Shown here in pieces: positions 24,625 through 33,866 of a DNA stretch of 64,000 bases. Origin of the DNA: Novipirellula aureliae (GTDB taxonomy: Bacteria > Planctomycetota > Planctomycetia > Pirellulales > Pirellulaceae); NCBI RefSeq assembly GCF_007860185.1, contig NZ_SJPY01000007.1:434001-498000 (forward strand). Reading direction: 5' to 3'. The notes below the pieces were generated by a model. It searched no databases, was not told where the DNA came from, and saw nothing but the letters and a program-made list of their open reading frames with translations. Positions within the stretch are counted from its first letter, which is position 1, and every line of letters begins with the position of its first letter. A program made the position numbers and the translations under genes.

Positions 24625-25872
24625 TTATCCCAATCCTAACAATTTCCGATACACGTCGGATGTAGCTTTCGCCATCGCGCGATCAGAAAAGCAGCCTTTT
24701 TGCCGACGGAACGCAGCCTCGGACATCGTCCGCCAATCGATCTCGCCGCTAACCAGCGTTCGGATTTTATCAGCCAGACGGATCGGATCACGAGGCTCGG
24801 CCAACAATCCCTCTACACCGTCATTGACAGCTTCAGGAGTCCCTTCGACTCGAGTCGCGATCACTGGCACGGCTGCCGCCATCGCTTCGAGCACGACCAT
24901 CGGCAAACCCTCGCCATAGAGGCTAGGCAGCACCATCGCATCCATCTTTACCAGTTCCGCTGGCACATCGCTGGTGAACCCCACTCTTTCAATACGATTC
25001 TCGAGCCCGAGGCGATGAATGAGCTCTTCGATCTCTGATTGGTAGGCGTCGGTTTCGAACGGACCGACAATGCGAAGCACAACATCAAGTCCCTCGCGTG
25101 CGAGCCGAGCAAGCGCTTCGAGAACGATCTCCAAACCTTTTCGTGGGCGCATCAATGCGACCATCCCCAAAACCCATCGTCCGCCCGGCTCCGGCACCCT
25201 CGTTCGCTCAGGCCGAATCGTCGGTACACCATTGTGAACGACCGTCACCTTTCTCTCATCCGCTCCTTGGGCAATTGCTTCGCAGCAGAGACTTTCGGAT
25301 ACCGTGATCAAATGCGAACAGCCATACAGAGAGAGTTTTTCGATGTTGTCGTTGATTCGATTCGACCATCGGTTGGACGAATCGCGGGCTGCTGGGCTAT
25401 GAACGTGATAGACCCATGGAATGCCCGACAGCCGCGAGGCGACCGAAGCAATCATAGCAGAGCGTGGCGTATGGGCATGAAGCAAATCGTAACGGTAGGC
25501 TCGCACAAGATCTCGAACTCGAAACGCCGAACGCAGGTCGAATCGGTTTTGCATTTTCGCCAAATGGCAACGTCCCCAATCGCCGCCGTTCTCCTTGAGT
25601 ACTTGCGGGAACTTTCCCGGTTTAATGCAGACGAAATCGGCTGTGATTCCGAACTCGGGTAAACAGCGTCCCAGATGGGATTGGACTCGCTCGGCACCCG
25701 CAAAGTGTTCGCCGTTGATGACATGAAGTACCTTGGCGACAATCGGCTTGTTAGGCCCTACATTGGGATTCAAGTCAGAAGTGGCTAGCTCGCTCGTGAT
25801 ACTATCAATCATGGTTTGTTCTATTGGAGGCTGATCTCGGAAACGTTCCACCCAACTGTGGGTCATTTTCAT
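24625..25872 (-). CDS. Glycosyltransferase family 4 (GT-B) protein
   Basis: This ~415-residue cytoplasmic glycosyltransferase has an N-terminal GT-B half with VLHVINGEHFAGAERV and HAHTPRSAMIASV, and a C-terminal nucleotide-sugar half with GMVALMRPRKGLEIVLEAL, a PSLYGEGLPMVVLEAMA motif containing the EX7E glutamates, and a final EGLLAEPRDP segment. It likely adds a sugar to a surface polysaccharide or glycolipid; donor and acceptor are unknown. I prefer ATG 25872; the frame opens at a TTG six codons earlier, and ATG at 25812 is also possible because homology begins around residue 48. The CMD-like gene lies 60 bp downstream on the same strand. Confidence 0.85.
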   Translation of the reverse strand: MKMTHSWVERFRDQPPIEQTMIDSITSELATSDLNPNVGPNKPIVAKVLHVINGEHFAGAERVQSHLGRCLPEFGITADFVCIKPGKFPQVLKENGGDWGRCHLAKMQNRFDLRSAFRVRDLVRAYRYDLLHAHTPRSAMIASVASRLSGIPWVYHVHSPAARDSSNRWSNRINDNIEKLSLYGCSHLITVSESLCCEAIAQGADERKVTVVHNGVPTIRPERTRVPEPGGRWVLGMVALMRPRKGLEIVLEALARLAREGLDVVLRIVGPFETDAYQSEIEELIHRLGLENRIERVGFTSDVPAELVKMDAMVLPSLYGEGLPMVVLEAMAAAVPVIATRVEGTPEAVNDGVEGLLAEPRDPIRLADKIRTLVSGEIDWRTMSEAAFRRQKGCFSDRAMAKATSDVYRKLLGLG

Positions 25873-25995
25873 GGTGGAGGCATCCACCAAACCGCTCGAT
25901 CGATCGGTGCAGGCAGCACCGTGTAGCGATCATTCCGTTTATCGTGGTCGATCCTCGAATACGCGGTGTGAAGTGGTGTTATCGAGTGCCGAAGG

Positions 25996-27135
25996 CTACA
26001 TTTTTCGTAGAAACCACATCACTCGATTACTGAAATCTTGGATGTTCATTCCGACAATTTTCTCAAAATCGGCAATCCGTTGAGCGCGTTGGTAAACCAC
26101 CAGGGGTGGTCTTGAAGCGGTATGGTTCAAAATCGCTGTAAACTGCTTCGGTTGTCGTTCGGCTAAGTAGAACATGGCCGCCCAAGACGTGGCGTACGCG
26201 TAATCGATTTTCGCTGGATCCTCGAACCACTCTTCTCCGCCGACCAAGCTGCGCATTGCCAGAGCAAATTCGGTGTTCTCTTTGGGACCGACCCACTTCT
26301 TGATAACCATCATACTTTCTAAGTTCGCACGTTCCCGCCGCTGCGATGCCGATTGCGAGGTCAACATCCCTTCCGGCTCAAACATTTGTCCGATGCCTTC
26401 GGTGATCCATCGAGGGGTATCGTTGACTCGGCTATGAACGCCGCTATTGAAAGCGGATTGATGGGCTGCTTCATGCCGTACGGTTTCCGCAATCATCGAC
26501 GAGTGACCACCGTCGTGCGTGATGACGCGGTTCGATAGGATCGAGTAGACGCCGGAAACACGAGACATATCGATCTTTCGTTTTCGAAATTCGTTGTACA
26601 TCGCGACCTCATCAGGAAACACGACTGCCACCATCGGAAAGCGACCTTGACGGATGTTGACCCCGCGACGAGTCATATAGCTTATGAAACCACGATGCGA
26701 TTTCTCGAATAAATCAGGCCACTGATTGCCTCGCCCACGAGGCTGGACAACCAAAAAGTTCTGAGTCGTCAAGACTTCAAAGTAAGCTCCAAACTCACTT
26801 TGCAATTGATTTCTCAATTCGGAGACGGATGCGGGTTGGTATGGTTCTCCGAGTTCTCGAATTTGCGATTGCTGATCTCTCGGGTCCACCGTATGAAGCC
26901 CCCCGTCGCGACCAATCAGCAGCATTTCATGGGCGAGTGATACCAGTTTCATCCCCTCATATCGCTGGCCTTCGACCGAAAACTGGATCAACGAAGGGAC
27001 CTGAGCTTTCACGGTCACCGTGCCTCCCAAACACCCGACTACGACCACCACGACAAAAACGATGGCGTTGCGGAACGGAGCCAGAGCCCAAGCCGCGGTT
27101 CTTCCGAGCCCGAAGCGAGGTTGTTCAAGATGCAT
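25996..27135 (-). CDS. DUF1570-type secreted putative zinc metallopeptidase
   Basis: This 379-residue protein has an N-terminal hydrophobic export segment (residues ~22-42) and, near residue 220, VRHEAAHQSAFNSG, an HExxH zincin motif with a later Glu-rich helix (WITEGIGQMFEP) that could supply the third ligand. This combination and length fit the DUF1570 family, abundant in planctomycetes and assumed to be peptidase-like. GGGAAG 8 bases before ATG 27135 supports the start. It is divergent from the 27270 gene across a 134-bp promoter gap. Activity has not been shown for the family as far as I know. Confidence 0.75.
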   Translation of the reverse strand: MHLEQPRFGLGRTAAWALAPFRNAIVFVVVVVVGCLGGTVTVKAQVPSLIQFSVEGQRYEGMKLVSLAHEMLLIGRDGGLHTVDPRDQQSQIRELGEPYQPASVSELRNQLQSEFGAYFEVLTTQNFLVVQPRGRGNQWPDLFEKSHRGFISYMTRRGVNIRQGRFPMVAVVFPDEVAMYNEFRKRKIDMSRVSGVYSILSNRVITHDGGHSSMIAETVRHEAAHQSAFNSGVHSRVNDTPRWITEGIGQMFEPEGMLTSQSASQRRERANLESMMVIKKWVGPKENTEFALAMRSLVGGEEWFEDPAKIDYAYATSWAAMFYLAERQPKQFTAILNHTASRPPLVVYQRAQRIADFEKIVGMNIQDFSNRVMWFLRKM

Positions 27136-27269
27136 ACATTTCTTCCCAGGGAGTGTACGGAGATGATGAAGCCTAGGTTAGAATTCATGCCGAGGATGGG
27201 TTAGAATGTGGACTTGAAATCTCATACGATCCGATCGGCTGATCGACTAGAGGGATTGGAGCAATAAAG

Positions 27270-28565
27270 ATGATTATGCAAACACGAAACATGACGTCCA
27301 CGAAGTGGCTATGCCTAGGTTTGGCGGCGGTCTTGCTAGGTATTCCTTGCGCTCGCGCGGCGGATGAGATGCCCTCGGATTTCAAATCAGACGTTTTGGA
27401 ATGGGTCGACCAACTTGATGGTCCGACGGTTTCGGAGCGAAAATTGGCTGAACGCTCCTTGATCGAGGCGGGCCCCAAGGCGCTCGCCTTTTTGCCGGAT
27501 TCCGATGCCAATCTTTCAATCGAAGCGTCTGATCGTTTGAAGCGGGTCCGCCAGTTACTTGAATCAGCCAAAGCGGAACAGCAAACCGAAGCGATCACGA
27601 TTCGGCTCGATCAAGTCACGACATTGTCCGAGGCACTCGAAGCAATTAGCCGAGATAGCGAGATCGAATTTGACTACGATGGCGACAAAACGGTACCAGT
27701 AGAAAGTGTCACGACCCCTCTTTCATTTTGGCACGCCGTCGATTTTGTTTTGGACCAAGCTGACTTGGACATTAACTTTTACGGTGGCAATCGAGACACC
27801 TTGCAATTGGTTCACCGATCCGCTGGCCGCCCTTCACGAGTCGACTCCGCCGCTTATACCGGAGTTTATCGCATCGAACCGACCGCGGTAACATCGCGGC
27901 GTAGTTTGAATCAACCTGACCTGAGTGCATTGAACCTCGGTTTGGAAATTAGCTGGGAACCCCGTTTGACGCCGATCGGATTGAGTATCCCCATTCCATT
28001 GCTGCGAGGAAAACTCGACGATGGTGCGACCTTAAAACCACAGCAGTCAGCGAATACGATCGAGATTTCCACAGGTGGCGAGATTGCGCAGAGCGAGTTC
28101 TTTTTGCCGATGCAATTGCCAGCGGGCCAACCCGAGAAGATCGCAAACCTTTCCGGGGTCATTAAAGCTCTGCTGCCGGGGAAAAGAGAGACGTTTGAGT
28201 TATCACTCCGCGAGACCGGAGCCAAGGAGAAAATCGATTCGATGGAGGTGATGATTGAGTCGGTTCGAAAAAATGGTCCGCTACATGAAATCCGTGTCGG
28301 CGTTCAACTTGAGGATGCTGGTCGGTCGCTCGAGAGTCATCGGCAATGGATTTTTGAAAATCGTGCCTTTGTGCGGCGTGCAGACGGATCAAAAGCCGAG
28401 CATCTGGGGTACGAGGTTTATCGCCAATCGTCCGCTGGTGTTGGCATCGGCTACCTGTTCGACTTAGGCGATTCGGTTTCCGATTCGACATTTATCTATG
28501 AATCGCCAACGGCAGTCGTGGAAAACGAAGTGTCGTTCCTGTTACAAGATATCCCACTACCGTAA
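27270..28565 (+). CDS. Secreted protein of unknown function
   Basis: This 431-residue protein has a clear signal peptide (residues 1-~31, ending ARAADE) and GGAG 9 bases before ATG 27270. After it come a short helical segment (KLAERSLIEAGPKALAFL, resembling one HEAT-like repeat), a segment ITIRLDQVTTLSEALEAISRDSEIEFDYDG, and a long beta-rich C-terminal part. I recognise no named family; the pattern resembles other planctomycete periplasmic proteins that carry a secretin N0-like fold, but that is a guess. It is divergent from the DUF1570 gene and 126 bp ahead of queG. Confidence 0.65.
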   Translation: MIMQTRNMTSTKWLCLGLAAVLLGIPCARAADEMPSDFKSDVLEWVDQLDGPTVSERKLAERSLIEAGPKALAFLPDSDANLSIEASDRLKRVRQLLESAKAEQQTEAITIRLDQVTTLSEALEAISRDSEIEFDYDGDKTVPVESVTTPLSFWHAVDFVLDQADLDINFYGGNRDTLQLVHRSAGRPSRVDSAAYTGVYRIEPTAVTSRRSLNQPDLSALNLGLEISWEPRLTPIGLSIPIPLLRGKLDDGATLKPQQSANTIEISTGGEIAQSEFFLPMQLPAGQPEKIANLSGVIKALLPGKRETFELSLRETGAKEKIDSMEVMIESVRKNGPLHEIRVGVQLEDAGRSLESHRQWIFENRAFVRRADGSKAEHLGYEVYRQSSAGVGIGYLFDLGDSVSDSTFIYESPTAVVENEVSFLLQDIPLP

Positions 28566-28608
28566 GAGGTCGTGCCGTTTTTAAGTTCATCTGAGTCAAC
28601 AACTTAAC

Positions 28609-28639
28609 CACCTCTCCCAAACTTTGTTTGGGGGAGGTG
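28609..28639. other. Long hairpin between the unknown gene and queG
   Basis: Arms of 14 bp, CACCTCTCCCAAAC and GTTTGGGGGAGGTG, pair with one G:T wobble around a TTT loop. No U-run follows, so it may be a dispersed palindrome or a weak terminator of the 27270 gene. Confidence 0.55.
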
Positions 28640-28691
28640 CAGCAAACGTAAACGCTTGTGAATAAGCACTTGAAAACCACACAACCTCCCC

Positions 28692-29717
28692 ATGCCTAAA
28701 CCACCAGTCTCCGAATCTGACCCGAGCGGGCTAGCGTCTGATGCATTCATGCGATTCTTGCGCCAGCAAGCGACCGCATTGGGATTCGTTAAGCTGGGCA
28801 TTGCTCCAGCGATCGAGATTTCAGGTTTCTCGAATTTGGCTAAATGGGTCGATGCGGGTTATGCAGGCCAAATGACTTACATCGCTGATCGACTTGACGC
28901 GTATCGGCATCCAAGCGGAGTACTCGAGGGATGTCAATCGGTGATCGCGCTCGCCTATCCCTACCCCGCAACGCCAGTGATCGATCAAAGTGAGCTATCC
29001 AAAGGGGCGGGGAAGATCGCTCGCTATGCATCGACAGGCAACGATTATCACGATGTGATTCATCCCAAGTTAAAATGCCTGTGCAAAACGATTCGCAGGT
29101 GGAAGCCAGAATCAAAAGCAAGGGGCGTTGTTGATACGGCACCGATGATGGAGCGTCAATTTGCTGAGCTAGCCGGAATCGGTTGGCGAGGCAAGAACAC
29201 GCTACTACTCAACAAAGAACTCGGCAGTTACTTTTTTATCGCCTGCGTATTGACCGATGTGGAATTGCCCACCGATTCACCCCATCACACTTCGCATTGT
29301 GGAACCTGTACCGCATGTTTGGATGCATGTCCGACGGACGCGTTTGTGGGGCCGGGTGTCCTCGATGCCACTCGTTGTATCAGCTATTTGACGATCGAGC
29401 ATCGAGGAGCGATTGACGAGAAGTTGCACGAAGGAATAGGCGATTGGGTTTTCGGATGTGACGTTTGCCAAGAGGTGTGTCCGTGGAACCGTAAACCTGC
29501 CCGACATCGCGGCTCAAACAATCCTCTGCCTAGTGAACTGCCGCTTAGAACCTTATCGCTTTCATCCGCGCTTGGTGAGACCGAGGAATCCTTTCGGCGA
29601 AAGTATCGCAAGACAGCCCTTTGGCGAACTCGCTTAGCAGGGATACAGCGTAACGCAAGGATCGTCATTCGGAATCAAGTAGCCGAGTCTCTCCGAGACT
29701 CGCAACATCCCAAGTAG
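28692..29717 (+). CDS. queG: Epoxyqueuosine reductase
   Basis: This 341-residue cobalamin- and Fe-S-dependent cytosolic enzyme reduces epoxyqueuosine to queuosine in tRNA, the last step of queuosine synthesis. The sequence shows the N-terminal cobalamin-binding region, VVDTAPMMERQFAELAGIGWRGKN with the catalytic Asp, and two [4Fe-4S] motifs, CGTCTACLDAC at ~203 and CDVCQEVCPWN at ~256. The C-terminus is odd: the last ~14 residues (from QVAESLRDSQHPK) are encoded by the first unit of a 35-bp REP array, and the stop lies in the second unit. The natural end was probably near NARIVIRN. Function should be intact because the tail lies outside the core. Confidence 0.9.
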   Translation: MPKPPVSESDPSGLASDAFMRFLRQQATALGFVKLGIAPAIEISGFSNLAKWVDAGYAGQMTYIADRLDAYRHPSGVLEGCQSVIALAYPYPATPVIDQSELSKGAGKIARYASTGNDYHDVIHPKLKCLCKTIRRWKPESKARGVVDTAPMMERQFAELAGIGWRGKNTLLLNKELGSYFFIACVLTDVELPTDSPHHTSHCGTCTACLDACPTDAFVGPGVLDATRCISYLTIEHRGAIDEKLHEGIGDWVFGCDVCQEVCPWNRKPARHRGSNNPLPSELPLRTLSLSSALGETEESFRRKYRKTALWRTRLAGIQRNARIVIRNQVAESLRDSQHPK

Positions 29718-29975
29718 CCGAGTCTCTCCGAGACTCGCAACATCCCAAGTAGGCAAGTCTCTCCGAGACTCACAACATCCCAAGTAGGCGAGTCTCTCCG
29801 AGACTCACAACATCCCAAGTAGGCGAGTCTCTCCGAGACTCACAACATCCCAAGTAGGCGAGTCTCTCCGAGACTCGCAACATCCCAAGTAGGCAAGTCT
29901 CTCCGAGACTCGCAACATCCCAAGTAGGCGAGTCTCTCCGAGACTCGCAACATGGAGTAGCCAAGTCTCCTTCGG
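29677..29975 (+). repeat. REP array, family A: eight 35-bp units plus one decayed unit
   Basis: Units start at 29679 and recur every 35 bp (29714, 29749, 29784, 29819, 29854, 29889, 29924). Each has the head GTAG, the hairpin GAGTCTCTCCGAGACTC and a constant spacer CGCAACATCCCAA. A ninth, changed unit (GTAGCCAAGTCTCC) ends the array near 29975. It overlaps the 3' end of queG. The same palindrome recurs at 58262-58688. Confidence 0.95.
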
Positions 29976-30188
29976 GGTCGAAATTGGTTTTTCGTCAGTT
30001 TTCATGGATGTCGCTACGCCCAATCCACGGCTAATGGCTGTTAACTCTTCAAAGTAATCGTGGCGCTCGCTGAGAAGTGTCATCGTTCCGTTGAAAAAGT
30101 GCTCACCTTGGACAGCGTTGTTGGATACCATGAGGCGGTTATCTCTGATTCCTACGGAGTTATCTTGTTTTCTTGATGGCAGAATCGA
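29976..30188 (-). pseudogene. Possible decayed reading frame next to the REP array
   Basis: On the minus strand, sequence from ~30174 to ~29970 reads NSVGIRDNRLMVSNN, then HFFNGTMTLLSERHDYFEEL without a stop before running into the REP array. It looks protein-like in composition, but there is no family I can name and no intact end. It might be the remnant of a gene cut by the array. The alternative is chance. Confidence 0.2.
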
Positions 30189-31343
30189 TCAAGGATTTGC
30201 AGCCATCATGTCGGAGGTATCAACCGTTAACCGCCGGCCTGACAAACCATCCGTTCCCTCCAACTCCCAAAAGCCTCCCCCCGCATAGGTAATCTGAAAT
30301 TCGCCTTTGATGATCCCCGTCCAGCGTCCCCCTTTTGGCAGTGTTTCCGCAGGCTGGAGACCTTCAAGCGTAACGGTTGCGGAACGAAGGTCTTGAGAGA
30401 CACGGACCGACAGGCTCTTATAGTCGATCCATTTACCAACTTGATTGCGATTCCCCCGTAGATTGTCATCGATTGCCAAACGCAGCTTTGCTTCGATCCG
30501 AGTGGGCAGGGTTGTGGTACTCATGCTCGCCTTTTCGGAAGCAGGATGCTCATTCACTGCACCCACGGCTACAGCATTTACGTGAGATGGATTCGGTTGA
30601 GCGAGCTTCACGACTTCATCGAGACGAGCTTCCACATCGTTCCGTTGGCTCGTCAGCGTGTTGATTCTCTCCCAGTCCTTCGCCTGTACGGCCACGCGCA
30701 TATCCGCCTCAATCTTTTGCTTTTGAATCATCAGCGGTTCCGCAATGGTTCCCTGGAGCATCTGTTCAAGTTCGTGTCGGAGGGCATTGGCTTCTTTCGA
30801 AAACCGTTGTTTGGTTTCTTCATCCACCGGTTTGCCGGCATTTTCGCGAAGGAAGGCGACACTATATTCCTGGTAGGCAGTCATGCGTTCTAAAGCACCC
30901 GGAGGGATCGGTTTGAACTTGAGCCCTACCGCTTCAGAAACGGCGGCGGGAAACGCATACCGGAATTCATCCTCGAACCGCGGCGCGCCGTTCGTTGAAC
31001 CAGTGGCGTCGGGCTCCGCATCTTGCGTTGTCTCGGCCAAATTTCTTAGCTTGGCCTCGGAGATGCCGAAAATCCGTAACAACAAGAGCGCCTGCGATTT
31101 TTGCGCTGACGGATTCTCGATGTGGGCTTTCCAGACATAATCAATAAATTCCGGCGACGGGTCGCCAGAGGTTCTCAGGATGGCTGCCTGCATGATGGGC
31201 GACAATTGATCGTAGTGCTCCCGCATGGCGTTCTGGCCATCCCCAAACGTTGCCTTGAACGTCTCCAAGCCCAGTGCGGCGAACATCTGTTGGCTATTCG
31301 TCACCCCGGAGGCCGCGCAGGATTTCAGAAAGTTGTCAGCCAC
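30189..31343 (-). CDS. Unknown 384-residue cytosolic protein in the sigma/kinase operon
   Basis: The protein has no signal peptide or membrane segment. The first ~130 residues are helical, a long charged helix likely to form a coiled coil spans about residues 160-255 (QRFSKEANALRHELEQML, then QAKDWERINTLTSQR), and a beta-rich C-terminal domain of ~110 residues ends with TDGLSGRRLTVDTSD. The GTG start at 31343 has AGGA six bases upstream. It begins 27 bp after the kinase stop, so it is the third gene of the sigma-kinase operon and may be a substrate or effector of the kinase. I recognise no family. Confidence 0.65.
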   Translation of the reverse strand: MADNFLKSCAASGVTNSQQMFAALGLETFKATFGDGQNAMREHYDQLSPIMQAAILRTSGDPSPEFIDYVWKAHIENPSAQKSQALLLLRIFGISEAKLRNLAETTQDAEPDATGSTNGAPRFEDEFRYAFPAAVSEAVGLKFKPIPPGALERMTAYQEYSVAFLRENAGKPVDEETKQRFSKEANALRHELEQMLQGTIAEPLMIQKQKIEADMRVAVQAKDWERINTLTSQRNDVEARLDEVVKLAQPNPSHVNAVAVGAVNEHPASEKASMSTTTLPTRIEAKLRLAIDDNLRGNRNQVGKWIDYKSLSVRVSQDLRSATVTLEGLQPAETLPKGGRWTGIIKGEFQITYAGGGFWELEGTDGLSGRRLTVDTSDMMAANP

Positions 31344-31370
31344 AACGGATCCTGAATTCGATGTTGAAAT

Positions 31371-33866
31371 TTATTGTACCAGCTTGTAGCGAATCTTCAC
31401 CCCGCGCGGGTATTCCACGACTTCGATTAAGCGCAAAATTCCTGCAGTGCCGTCTGATGTTTTAAATGCGTAGATGGCGCTTGGCAACTTGCCCCTCCGT
31501 CCAAACGGAACGGCGAACAAATCGGGTTCTTCCGCTGCCAGACGATGCTCTTCTTTCTGAAGTGTTTCCGAAATCTTTTCTGGCGTGATTTCATTCCACT
31601 CGGAACCGGTGATGGGAGCGCCGATGACGTTGATTCCGAACAGCACGCCCGTTCCCGCCTTGACTCCGGAAAAATCGGCACCCGAGTTATCTGCCCATGT
31701 CTTCCACGCGTCTTGATCGGCGTTCTTCAAACGGTCCGGCGGTGTCAGATGCATTCCGTCGTCAATATCGAAAAACCAATCGCGTCCTTCGCTGTCGTCA
31801 CTAATTACTCGCTCAATGTCCGGCCCTAAAACCGCACCATTTGTGTGCGATGAGCTGCGCCGCACAATCTTGTAGCGAATTTTCACGCCGGGCGGGTCGT
31901 CAGTGAAGCCAGTGATTTGCAGGAGGCCGTAGGAACCTTCGCGCGTCTTGAACAACCAGACAACTGTCTGATGCGATTGATCCCGTTGCTTGAGCTTGGT
32001 GATATTGGGGAGCGTGAGATTCCTGGCCTTGATTTCAGCATCCAAGGTCTCCTTCAACTCGGCTGGCGTCATGTGGTCCCAGGCGCGTTCCGAAGCGCTG
32101 GTCTTCAGAACATCAATCCCTTGGAACGCCCCATCCACGACGATGTCATCCACTTGATGTAGCCAGATTCTGCCATCCGCGCCGTTCCTCCGCGCCCACT
32201 CACTCCAGGGGATGTCCAGTCCTTCGGGTGGCGTCAGGTATCGTCCTGTTTCCAGGTCCAGATAGACACCCGAACCTCCATTGGCTCGCGTCGCAAGCCC
32301 CCGCTCGATCACCGGGGCGAAGAAGGTATGAGTAGCCAGCGTTGCGTGATCTCCGACGTCGGTCCCTTCGGCTTCGCCGTCGCCAGCGGTTGTGTTGGGG
32401 GAGGCAGCAGCGGTGCCTGAAGCCTTCTTTGGTCGATATTCGATTTCCAATCCACCGTCGCCGGTCGGTCCCATGTGTTTCACATCGAACGTCTTGCCCT
32501 CGGCCGTGGTGACGTCAGGCAAAAGACGCGGCGGAGCTTCCGCCGCCTGCCAAAGAACCATTCCCAGCAAACTCATGCAAACGGTTGCGATCATGACGAC
32601 TCCAAAAGAACGGGGTGAGGTTGAAAAGAAACGACTTCCACCGGATTGCGGCACGAGTGAAGCCGGCAACGGTTCAGTGGTGGGTTGCTGGACATGAGCG
32701 AGACATTTCCCCAACAACCCGGCGACTTCCGCCGCCGACCCGTAGCGGTCGTCGGGTTGCTTCGACATGAGCTTGCCGATGACCCGACATAGCCACTCGG
32801 GGATGTCAGGATTGGTCTCGCGGATTGGTTTGGGATCTTCGTCGGTGATGCGTCGCAGCACGCCGAAGCTGGTCTCGGCCCGAAACGGCGCGTGACCTGT
32901 ACACATTGCGTACAACACGCTGCCGAGGCTGAACAAGTCGCTCCGTTGGTCGACCGACTTGCCACTCGCCTGCTCGGGCGACATGTATTGTGGTGTGCCG
33001 GCAATGACGCCCGTTCTGGTCATGCTGGCATCGTCTGCAGCTCGGGCAAGCCCGAAGTCGGTCAGCTTCACACGCTCGACGCCATCGGCAAGCAGGATGT
33101 TGGCCGGCTTCACGTCGCGGTGAACAAGTCCTTGTGCATGGGCGGCCGCTAGCCCCGCTGCGGTTTGCACCGCGACCCGCAGAATCTCGACCAGCGCCAG
33201 CGGTCCATCTTCATCAATTCGGCGTTGCAAAGACGGTCCTCGCACATAAGGCATGACGAGATAGGGGAGACCGTCGGTATCCGCGACGCCGTGGATTTCG
33301 ACCACGTTGTCGTGAACGACTGCGGCGGCCGCTTGGGCTTCACGAGAGAATCGCTTTCGTGCCGTTCCGCTGCCGCCAAGATGCGGCGCAAGAACCTTGA
33401 TTGCAACGTATCGATTCAACGCCCCATCAAACGCTTTGAGTACGACGCCCATTCCGCCAGAGCCGACAACTCCTGCGACTTCATACGTCCCGAGACGGCC
33501 GAGCATCCGCTCGTCATCCGTCGGTGCCAGAAGCTTGAGCACTGCGTCGTGGCCCGGCGGCGCTAGGCCACACGTCATCGCGAGCTCCGGATCGCGCGAC
33601 CGGATGTCGTCGGCGGGCGGGAACTCTGATTTCAGCTTTGTGATGAGACTACCCAATTCCGCTCGTATGTCCTCCGCCTCAGCGTCGGAATTGCGCCGAA
33701 AGGCGTCCATCCGTTTGCTTCCGTCGACGGCTTGTTCCAGTCTGGCTTGGCAGTCGACGCAGCCGTCCAAATGCATGATCAGTTCGGTCTGCTCGTTCTC
33801 GGGCAGAGTACCGTCGAGCAGTTCCCGTAGGCAAGACGGATCGGGGCATGCCTGCTTGGCAGTCAT
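31371..33866 (-). CDS. Membrane Ser/Thr protein kinase with anti-sigma-like zinc finger
   Basis: This is an 831-residue kinase. Residues ~20-40 carry HLDGCVDC, the HxxxCxxC motif of zinc anti-sigma factors. The kinase domain spans ~115-385: the GSGGMGVVLKAF glycine loop at ~134, Lys in VAIKVL at ~157, HRDVKPANILL at ~250, DFGLAR at ~268 and GTPQYMSPEQA after it. One membrane helix is at ~417-436, followed by ~390 outside residues with three versions of a small repeat ending GVKIRYK. I start at ATG 33866, which overlaps the sigma-factor stop as ATGA; the frame continues 52 codons upstream inside the sigma gene. It probably senses an outer signal, phosphorylates target proteins and binds the sigma factor. 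Confidence 0.88.
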   Translation of the reverse strand: MTAKQACPDPSCLRELLDGTLPENEQTELIMHLDGCVDCQARLEQAVDGSKRMDAFRRNSDAEAEDIRAELGSLITKLKSEFPPADDIRSRDPELAMTCGLAPPGHDAVLKLLAPTDDERMLGRLGTYEVAGVVGSGGMGVVLKAFDGALNRYVAIKVLAPHLGGSGTARKRFSREAQAAAAVVHDNVVEIHGVADTDGLPYLVMPYVRGPSLQRRIDEDGPLALVEILRVAVQTAAGLAAAHAQGLVHRDVKPANILLADGVERVKLTDFGLARAADDASMTRTGVIAGTPQYMSPEQASGKSVDQRSDLFSLGSVLYAMCTGHAPFRAETSFGVLRRITDEDPKPIRETNPDIPEWLCRVIGKLMSKQPDDRYGSAAEVAGLLGKCLAHVQQPTTEPLPASLVPQSGGSRFFSTSPRSFGVVMIATVCMSLLGMVLWQAAEAPPRLLPDVTTAEGKTFDVKHMGPTGDGGLEIEYRPKKASGTAAASPNTTAGDGEAEGTDVGDHATLATHTFFAPVIERGLATRANGGSGVYLDLETGRYLTPPEGLDIPWSEWARRNGADGRIWLHQVDDIVVDGAFQGIDVLKTSASERAWDHMTPAELKETLDAEIKARNLTLPNITKLKQRDQSHQTVVWLFKTREGSYGLLQITGFTDDPPGVKIRYKIVRRSSSHTNGAVLGPDIERVISDDSEGRDWFFDIDDGMHLTPPDRLKNADQDAWKTWADNSGADFSGVKAGTGVLFGINVIGAPITGSEWNEITPEKISETLQKEEHRLAAEEPDLFAVPFGRRGKLPSAIYAFKTSDGTAGILRLIEVVEYPRGVKIRYKLVQ

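Noticed and set aside
29677-29975. CRISPR array after queG
   Set aside because: The spacers are constant and only 13-18 bp, so this is a tandem repeat.
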